Below are positions 59,137-64,000 of a stretch of DNA of 64,000 nt, one piece after another (position 1 is the stretch's first letter; each line of letters opens with the position of its first letter). The DNA is from Bacillaceae bacterium (GTDB taxonomy: Bacteria > Bacillota > Bacilli > JACDOE01), in assembly GCA_017656255.1 (NCBI GenBank), contig JACDOE010000011.1, positions 30,327 through 94,326 on the forward strand, given 5' to 3'. The translations under genes and the position numbers were made by a program. The notes under the pieces were generated by a model. The model was not told where the DNA came from. It saw nothing but the letters and a program-made list of their open reading frames with translations, and did not search any database.

Positions 59137-60660
59137 ATGCTGGAAACGCTGCCGGTCATCCTGGATGCCCTGGCAAATCCCGTTCATATCCTGTTCATGG
59201 TGCTGGGGGTGATGGGCGGAATTGTGGTCGGGGCGCTACCAGGACTTACGGCCACCATGGCCCTGGCATTGCTGTTGCCTTTTACCTTTTCCATGAATGC
59301 CGAATCCGCCCTGATCACCCTGGGGGGCCTCTATATCGGTGGGATTTACGGGGGGTGCATCTCCGCCATTTTGATCAACACACCGGGAACGCCTTCCTCC
59401 ATCGCCACCACCTTTGACGGGTATCCACTTACGAGGCAGGGTAAGCCCGATCAGGCGCTGGTCACTGCGGCTATCAGTTCCGGGATCGGGGGACTGCTTG
59501 GGGGATTCGCCCTTTTATATCTGACCCCGTTACTGGCTGAATGGGCGCTTCGATTCGGCCCGCCGGAATATTTCTGGATCTCTATGCTGGGGTTGACCAT
59601 GATTGCCTCTCTCTCGGCGGGGTCCATGTTAAAAGGGCTGATCGGGGGTGCCTTCGGCCTGTTGCTGAGTACCATCGGCATCGCTCCCATCGGCGGGGAA
59701 ACCCGTTATACCTTCGGTTCTTCAGCCATGCTGGCGGGCCTGGAACTGATCGTGGTGCTGATCGCTTTTTTCTGTATTCCGGAAGTGATCAGCATGGTGG
59801 AGAAACAGGTTGAGGCTGGTGGGGCGGCACATTTCAAGCCGCAAAAAGGGGTGATCCGGTTTATTTTTAACCGGTTGATTCGAAAACCGGTGCTGCTGGC
59901 GCGATCGGCCATCATCGGCATCATCACCGGCATCATCCCGGGAGCGGGCGGCAATGTGGCTTCACTGCTCTCGTATGATTCGGCGGTCCGTTTTTCCCGA
60001 AACCGATCGTCGTTTGGAAAAGGGAACATCGATGGGGTGGCGGCCTCGGAGTGTGCCAACAATGCCGAAGTCGGCGGGTCGCTGGTGCCGCTCCTATCAC
60101 TGGGCATTCCCGGCGCACCGCCGGCGGCTGTGATTCTGGGAGCGCTGATGATGCAGGGCATCCAGCCGGGCCCCGACCTGTTTACCGGCCATTCCGATCT
60201 GGTCTATACCTTTCTCTGGGCATTCATTGTTGCCAATGTGGTGATGCTGATCCTGGGGCTGGTGGGCTCCCGCTTTGTGGGCCGGATCATTAACCTGCCG
60301 CCTTATATCCTGGCGCCGGCCATCGCGTTCCTGACCGTGATCGGCTCCTATGCCATTCGTAACAGCCTGTTCGATGTCGCCGTCATGATCGGGCTGGGGA
60401 TTCTTGCCTATTTTACGAAGAAATTCGGCTTCAGTCCGGGGCCTGTCGTACTGGGTCTCATTCTCGGACCGATTGCGGAAAAGGGGCTGGCGCAGTCCAT
60501 CCTGCTGGGGCAGGCGCAGGGGAACATCTGGATGATGTTCTTCTCCCGGCCGGTATCGCTGGTCCTTATCGCGTTATGTCTTCTGTCTCTATTTACCCCG
60601 CTGGTATCTGCCCGATTCCAGCGAAAAATCCGGCAGGATAGCGATTCCGTCGACAAATAA
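59137..60660 (+). CDS. tctA: Tripartite tricarboxylate transporter large membrane subunit (TctA type)
   Basis: 507 residues with about 11-12 hydrophobic segments. Family hallmarks are GALPGLTATMALALLLPFTF (about 34-53), GGIYGGCISAILINTPGTPSSIATTFDGYPL (about 68-98) and the symmetric later motif GIIPGAGGNVASLLSYD plus SLGIPGAPPAAVILGALMMQGIQPGP. It forms the ion-coupled channel that takes up the TctC-bound ligand. GAAAGGGGG precedes the ATG; the TctB gene follows by 15 bases. Confidence 0.93.
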   Translation: MLETLPVILDALANPVHILFMVLGVMGGIVVGALPGLTATMALALLLPFTFSMNAESALITLGGLYIGGIYGGCISAILINTPGTPSSIATTFDGYPLTRQGKPDQALVTAAISSGIGGLLGGFALLYLTPLLAEWALRFGPPEYFWISMLGLTMIASLSAGSMLKGLIGGAFGLLLSTIGIAPIGGETRYTFGSSAMLAGLELIVVLIAFFCIPEVISMVEKQVEAGGAAHFKPQKGVIRFIFNRLIRKPVLLARSAIIGIITGIIPGAGGNVASLLSYDSAVRFSRNRSSFGKGNIDGVAASECANNAEVGGSLVPLLSLGIPGAPPAAVILGALMMQGIQPGPDLFTGHSDLVYTFLWAFIVANVVMLILGLVGSRFVGRIINLPPYILAPAIAFLTVIGSYAIRNSLFDVAVMIGLGILAYFTKKFGFSPGPVVLGLILGPIAEKGLAQSILLGQAQGNIWMMFFSRPVSLVLIALCLLSLFTPLVSARFQRKIRQDSDSVDK

Positions 60661-60675
60661 GGGGAGGGAACGGCT

Positions 60676-61131
60676 ATGACACGATTGACGCGGGACAGCC
60701 GGATCGCGATTTGCCTGATCGTCATCGCCCTGGTAGCGTTGTGGGAGTCGCGGGATTTAAATCTGATGAGCGCCGTTTTTCCCCGAACCGCCGGGGGCAT
60801 TCTGCTCATACTCAGCCTGGTGTATCTGGTGAAAAGCCTGGTCAAACCGGAGTTCGGGCGTGTGCTGGATGCCATTGACAGGCGCAGGGTGATGCAAATG
60901 TGCGTCGGTTTGATTCTGTACGTGTTTTTAATCTGGTTCATCGGTTTTCTTGCGGCCAGCCTGATTTTTCTCGCTTATTTTGTCTGGTATCTGCAGGGGG
61001 CGGAGCAGCCGTCTCGCCGGCGGATGCTGCGGGCGGGAGCCGCATCGCTTGTAATCAGTGGCGGGTTTTATCTCCTGTTCAAAATGGTGTTTGTGGTGCC
61101 GCTTCCCGTCGGGTATCTGTTCGGCGGGTGA
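60676..61131 (+). CDS. tctB: Tripartite tricarboxylate transporter small membrane subunit (TctB type)
   Basis: 151 residues with four hydrophobic segments (about 12-24, 37-54, 72-105 and 118-140), typical for TctB, whose sequence is poorly conserved. SAVFPRTAGGILLILSLVYLVKSL near the N-terminus fits the family. It completes the three-part transporter. GGGGAGGG precedes the ATG. Identification leans partly on its position directly after tctA. Confidence 0.82.
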   Translation: MTRLTRDSRIAICLIVIALVALWESRDLNLMSAVFPRTAGGILLILSLVYLVKSLVKPEFGRVLDAIDRRRVMQMCVGLILYVFLIWFIGFLAASLIFLAYFVWYLQGAEQPSRRRMLRAGAASLVISGGFYLLFKMVFVVPLPVGYLFGG

Positions 61132-61172
61132 GGATAGATCAGGGTTGATTTTTGAGGACAGGGGGTGGAGCT

Positions 61173-62267
61173 ATGGAGGAAAAACAGGAACGTTATCGGT
61201 ATACCGATCTGTATGATTATGCCGTTGAGTTGCTTGGCCGGGTGGCCGTCTCCCGGGAAGAAGCGGCCATCGTGGCGGGTGCCCTGATACAGGCTGATCT
61301 GGAAGGGGTGGCCAGTCACGGTATCAGCCGGCTGCCCGTCTACCTGAAGCGTATGGCGGAAAAACGGATCAACCCGCAGCCGGACGTGCGGATTGCGCAA
61401 AAGGGGCCAGCAGTACTGTTGGTGGATGGGGATAACGGCCCCGGACCAGTGGTGGCGACCCGGGCCATCGAAGCTGGAATTGAAAAAGCACGTCAGTCCG
61501 GAATCGTCGCTGTCGGGGTGAGACAAAGCAACCATTTCGGCATGGCGTCCCTGTATTGCCGGCAGGCCTGTGAGGCGAATATGGCAGCTCTGGTGATGAC
61601 CAACTCGCCACCCGGCATCGCCCCCTGGGGAGGGAGAAAAGCGTTTTTCGGCACCAACCCGATTGCCTTTGGATTTCCTGACGGGACGGACACGCCGGTG
61701 ATCATCGACCTGTCTGCCAGCATTGTCGCCAGGGGGAAGGTGATTCTGGCAGCGAAGAAAGGGGAGTCCATTCCCGAAGGCTGGGCGATTGACCGGGAGG
61801 GCAAACCCACTACCAATGCCCGGGAAGCACTGGAAGGATCTGTCCTGCCGATGGGTGGTGCCAAAGGGTACGCGCTGGCGCTGGCCGTGGAAGTGCTGTC
61901 GGGCATTCTCACCGGGGCTGCCTACGGTCCCCATGTACGGTCCATCTATGCAGAAGATAATGGGCTGGCCAACGTGGGCCACTTTTTTATCCTGATTGAT
62001 GTCACGGCGTTTATGCCGTTGCCGCAGTTTCAGCAGGGGATCAGGCAGATGATCGGGGAGATCAAACAGGTGCCGCGGGCAGCGGGATGGGAAGAAATTC
62101 GCATTCCTGGAGAGCGGAGAGTGCGGGAAGCCCATCGCAGAAGAGAAACGGGAATCCGGCTTCCCCCGGCGGTGGTGCAGGAATTGAAAGAGGTCGGCAA
62201 CCGGTGGAACGTGCCCTTGCCGCCGAGTGGTTGGCGGGATGGGGAAGAAGAAGGTGGATCGTCTTAA
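61173..62267 (+). CDS. comC: Malate/L-lactate dehydrogenase-family enzyme, probable (R)-sulfolactate dehydrogenase ComC
   Basis: 364 residues from ATG 61173. Type II malate/L-lactate dehydrogenase fold, unrelated to classic LDH: EGVASHGISRLPVYLKRM, IVAVGVRQSNHFGMASLYCRQA (with the likely catalytic His), MTNSPPGIAPWGG, FFGTNPIAFGFP and MGGAKGYALALAVEVLSGILTGA. ComC uses NAD(P)H to reduce 3-sulfopyruvate to (R)-sulfolactate, the substrate of SuyAB. With SlcC it converts the S to the R enantiomer. The name is from sulfolactate metabolism and is not the competence gene comC of B. subtilis. Confidence 0.85.
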   Translation: MEEKQERYRYTDLYDYAVELLGRVAVSREEAAIVAGALIQADLEGVASHGISRLPVYLKRMAEKRINPQPDVRIAQKGPAVLLVDGDNGPGPVVATRAIEAGIEKARQSGIVAVGVRQSNHFGMASLYCRQACEANMAALVMTNSPPGIAPWGGRKAFFGTNPIAFGFPDGTDTPVIIDLSASIVARGKVILAAKKGESIPEGWAIDREGKPTTNAREALEGSVLPMGGAKGYALALAVEVLSGILTGAAYGPHVRSIYAEDNGLANVGHFFILIDVTAFMPLPQFQQGIRQMIGEIKQVPRAAGWEEIRIPGERRVREAHRRRETGIRLPPAVVQELKEVGNRWNVPLPPSGWRDGEEEGGSS

Positions 62268-62293
62268 AATCTGACAAAACGGAGGGATAAGAC

Positions 62294-62641
62294 ATGAATC
62301 CGGTCTATGAGGGAAATGTGAGTCTGGCTGCCGACAGGTCCGCCAGGGATTCCGGTGGCGCCACCCATAAATTTCTGATTCATCATAAGCAGGATCATGT
62401 GGGGGTGGCCACATCCGACATTCAGAAGGGGGAAAAGGTAATCGGGGTGTTCATGGACGATCAGTCCAGTATCGAGGTGGTGGCAAAAGAAGCAATCCCC
62501 CTCGGCCATAAAATCGCGATCAAGGCGTGTCAGCCCAATGGGGCGGTGTTGAAATACGGCATTCAGATCGGCATCAGTCCGAATGGCTTTGACATCGGTG
62601 ATTATGTACACACGCACAATTTGAAAACAGCGAGGTGGTAG
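62294..62641 (+). CDS. suyA: (R)-sulfolactate sulfo-lyase small subunit SuyA
   Basis: 115 residues, GGAGGG upstream. A single SAF domain of the UxaA/altronate dehydratase N-terminal type: [33 protein letters not shown], then [26 protein letters not shown] and a VHTHNL tail. About 20 residues at the N-terminus ([20 protein letters not shown]) are extra compared with known SuyA proteins. It pairs with SuyB encoded five bases downstream. The enzyme cleaves (R)-sulfolactate to pyruvate and sulfite in the cytoplasm. Confidence 0.88.
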   Translation: MNPVYEGNVSLAADRSARDSGGATHKFLIHHKQDHVGVATSDIQKGEKVIGVFMDDQSSIEVVAKEAIPLGHKIAIKACQPNGAVLKYGIQIGISPNGFDIGDYVHTHNLKTARW

Positions 62642-62646
62642 GTGGG

Positions 62647-63801
62647 ATGGCGCCTTTATACGGATACAGACGCGAAAATGGAAAAGTCGGCATTCGAAAC
62701 CACGTGGTGATTCTCCCGGTCGATGATATCTCCAACGCCGCCTGTGAAGCGGTGGCCCGCCAGGTGGAAGGAACGCTGGCGCTACCGCATGCTTACGGTC
62801 GTCTGCAATACGGGGAAGATCTGGAACTGCTTTTTCGCACCCTGATCGGCACCGGAAGCAATCCCAACGTAGCGGCGGCTGTGGTTATCGGAATTGAAGA
62901 AAACTGGACCCGGAAAGTGGCCGACGGGATTGCGGAGACGGGGAAACCGGTGGCCGCTTTTTCCATAGAAGGATACGGCGATCTGGAGACGATCCGCCGG
63001 GCTTCCTGGAAGGCCAAAGAGTTTGTCCAGCAGGCGTCGGAATTGAGACGGGAACCGATCGATTTGAAGGAGTTGACGGTCAGTATCAAATGCGGCGAGT
63101 CGGATACGACCACCGGGTTGGCTTCCTGTCCCACGGTTTCCCAGGCAGTGGACCGGTTGCTGGATGCCGGTGCGACGGTATTCTTCGGTGAGACGTCGGA
63201 GCTAACGGGGGGCGAGCACCTGATCGCAGAGCGGATGGCGACGCCAGAGTTGAAACAGCAGTTTCTCGATGTGTTTCATCGTTATGTTTCTTTCATTGAA
63301 TCACAGGGGGTTGATCTGCTGGGGTCCCAGCCTACCCAGGGTAATATTAAAGGCGGACTGACCACCATTGAAGAAAAGGCGCTGGGGAACATTGCCAAGA
63401 CGGGAACCAAACCGGTGATCGGGGTGTTGAAGCCGGCGGAAGCACCGAAAAACGGGCCCGGACTTTATTTTATGGATACGTCATCGGCGGCGGCGGAGTG
63501 TATTACGTTAATGGCGGCGGCCGGGGCGGTGGTTCACTTCTTCCCTACCGGGCAGGGAAATATAGTGGGACATCCGATTGAACCGGTGATTAAGCTGTCG
63601 GCCAATCCGCATACGGTGCGGACGATGCGGGAACATATTGATGTGGATGTGAGCGGGCTGTTGTCGAGGGAAATGGATCTGGTGGAAGCGGGCGATTTGT
63701 TGCTGGAGACGATGGTCCGTACGGTGAACGGCCGGTTGACTTCAGCGGAAGTACTGGGGCACCGGGAGTTTGTGATGACGAAGCTTTATCCGAGTGCGTG
63801 A
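62647..63801 (+). CDS. suyB: (R)-sulfolactate sulfo-lyase large subunit SuyB
   Basis: 384 residues from ATG 62647; a GTG at 62635 overlaps the suyA stop and is less likely. UxaA/altronate-dehydratase large-subunit family: [53 protein letters not shown] (cysteines likely iron-sulfur ligands), [30 protein letters not shown] and [31 protein letters not shown]. It acts with SuyA; sulfite and pyruvate are the products. No sulfite exporter or sulfite oxidase is visible before the window ends. A strong terminator follows. Confidence 0.92.
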   Translation: MAPLYGYRRENGKVGIRNHVVILPVDDISNAACEAVARQVEGTLALPHAYGRLQYGEDLELLFRTLIGTGSNPNVAAAVVIGIEENWTRKVADGIAETGKPVAAFSIEGYGDLETIRRASWKAKEFVQQASELRREPIDLKELTVSIKCGESDTTTGLASCPTVSQAVDRLLDAGATVFFGETSELTGGEHLIAERMATPELKQQFLDVFHRYVSFIESQGVDLLGSQPTQGNIKGGLTTIEEKALGNIAKTGTKPVIGVLKPAEAPKNGPGLYFMDTSSAAAECITLMAAAGAVVHFFPTGQGNIVGHPIEPVIKLSANPHTVRTMREHIDVDVSGLLSREMDLVEAGDLLLETMVRTVNGRLTSAEVLGHREFVMTKLYPSA

Positions 63802-63808
63802 GTTGAAA

Positions 63809-63846
63809 CCGATCTGACCTCTGTTGAGGTTGGATCGGGTTTTTTG
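63809..63846 (+). terminator. Intrinsic terminator of the sulfolactate operon
   Basis: CCGATC..ACCTC-TGTT-GAGGT..GATCGG hairpin (63809-63838) followed by six T residues, just after suyB. The remaining 150 bases to the window end show no gene start I can support. Confidence 0.88.
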
Positions 63847-64000
63847 ATGGTGGGAGGGAAGGGCGAACCGCGGGGTGAGTGATAGAGGAAAATGTTTCCT
63901 ATATCTTGAGGTTTCGCCCCTTTTTCGAAAAAATAGGTGAAAATGTGAGACTGTCGATTAATCCTCTTGTAACCATAAAATATATCCAAAAATGTCAAAT

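Noticed and set aside
61068..62414. 448-codon open frame antisense to comC
   Set aside because: Shadow of GC-rich coding sequence; His/Pro/Arg-rich translation with no domain; comC on the other strand has clear motifs and a ribosome binding site.

Overview
The window looks like chromosomal DNA of a Gram-positive bacterium of the order Bacillales with medium GC. Many genes match Bacillus subtilis families in recognisable arrangements: an NfeD-like gene followed by floT, ecsA-ecsB with ecsC, acuA-acuB-acuC, aprX, yusF-like, ykqA-like, yugU-like and a yisU/yisV-like pair. Ribosome binding sites are strong (AGGAGG type), GTG and TTG starts are common, and a classical THI-box (TPP) riboswitch precedes thiC. 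A member of the Thermoactinomycetaceae or a related Bacilli family fits, but the genus cannot be fixed from the sequence alone. I recognised no tRNA, rRNA, CRISPR array, integrase or insertion sequence.

Positions 1-12,100 hold housekeeping and sulfur or phosphate functions: a rhodanese-type sulfurtransferase, a DUF3221 lipoprotein, the flotillin operon behind a SigW-like promoter, an SsuABC-like transporter, a Toprim protein, a PhoX-type phosphatase behind PhoP-box-like repeats, a type II sulfide:quinone reductase with a DUF2892 membrane protein, and AprX. Positions 12,100-20,900 hold small membrane and lipoproteins, an inverted pair of glycosyltransferase operons (13.1-17.6 kb) and ecsAB. 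Positions 21,000-39,700 hold ecsC, a lipoprotein, several acetyltransferases (one frameshifted), an MDR-type reductase, a decayed SH3-domain gene, the acu operon with a candidate CcpA site, an MFS exporter, riboswitch-controlled thiC, a WYL regulator and an ECF sigma/anti-sigma pair.

Positions 39,800-50,600 form a defence island. It runs: PLD-nuclease/SF2 helicase/DUF3427 protein; SIR2 plus HerA (a known type of antiphage pair); then a tight HIT, MazG-like pyrophosphohydrolase and second PLD-nuclease/SF2 helicase operon; then a PD-(D/E)XK-like nuclease. The first three genes are strikingly AT-rich, and the composition changes abruptly exactly at the HerA/HIT junction. The HIT/NTP-pyrophosphatase/helicase module is the best candidate here for an undescribed system.

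Positions 50,600-56,100 carry a LysE exporter diverging from a MocR regulator, membrane proteins, a GNAT, a truncated ASCH protein and two AT-rich membrane-anchored proteins. Positions 56,300-63,800 are a complete sulfolactate degradation operon: SlcC-type (S)-sulfolactate dehydrogenase, FadR-type regulator, tripartite tricarboxylate transporter (TctC-TctA-TctB), ComC-type (R)-sulfolactate dehydrogenase, and sulfolactate sulfo-lyase SuyA and SuyB. The logic is uptake of sulfolactate, conversion of the S to the R form through sulfopyruvate, and cleavage to pyruvate and sulfite.

Two dispersed hairpin repeat families were found by eye: a palindrome with TGTTACA..CCATAC arms (four copies, three of them at 49.8-52.8 kb) and a GCGGAA/TTCCGC hairpin (four copies).
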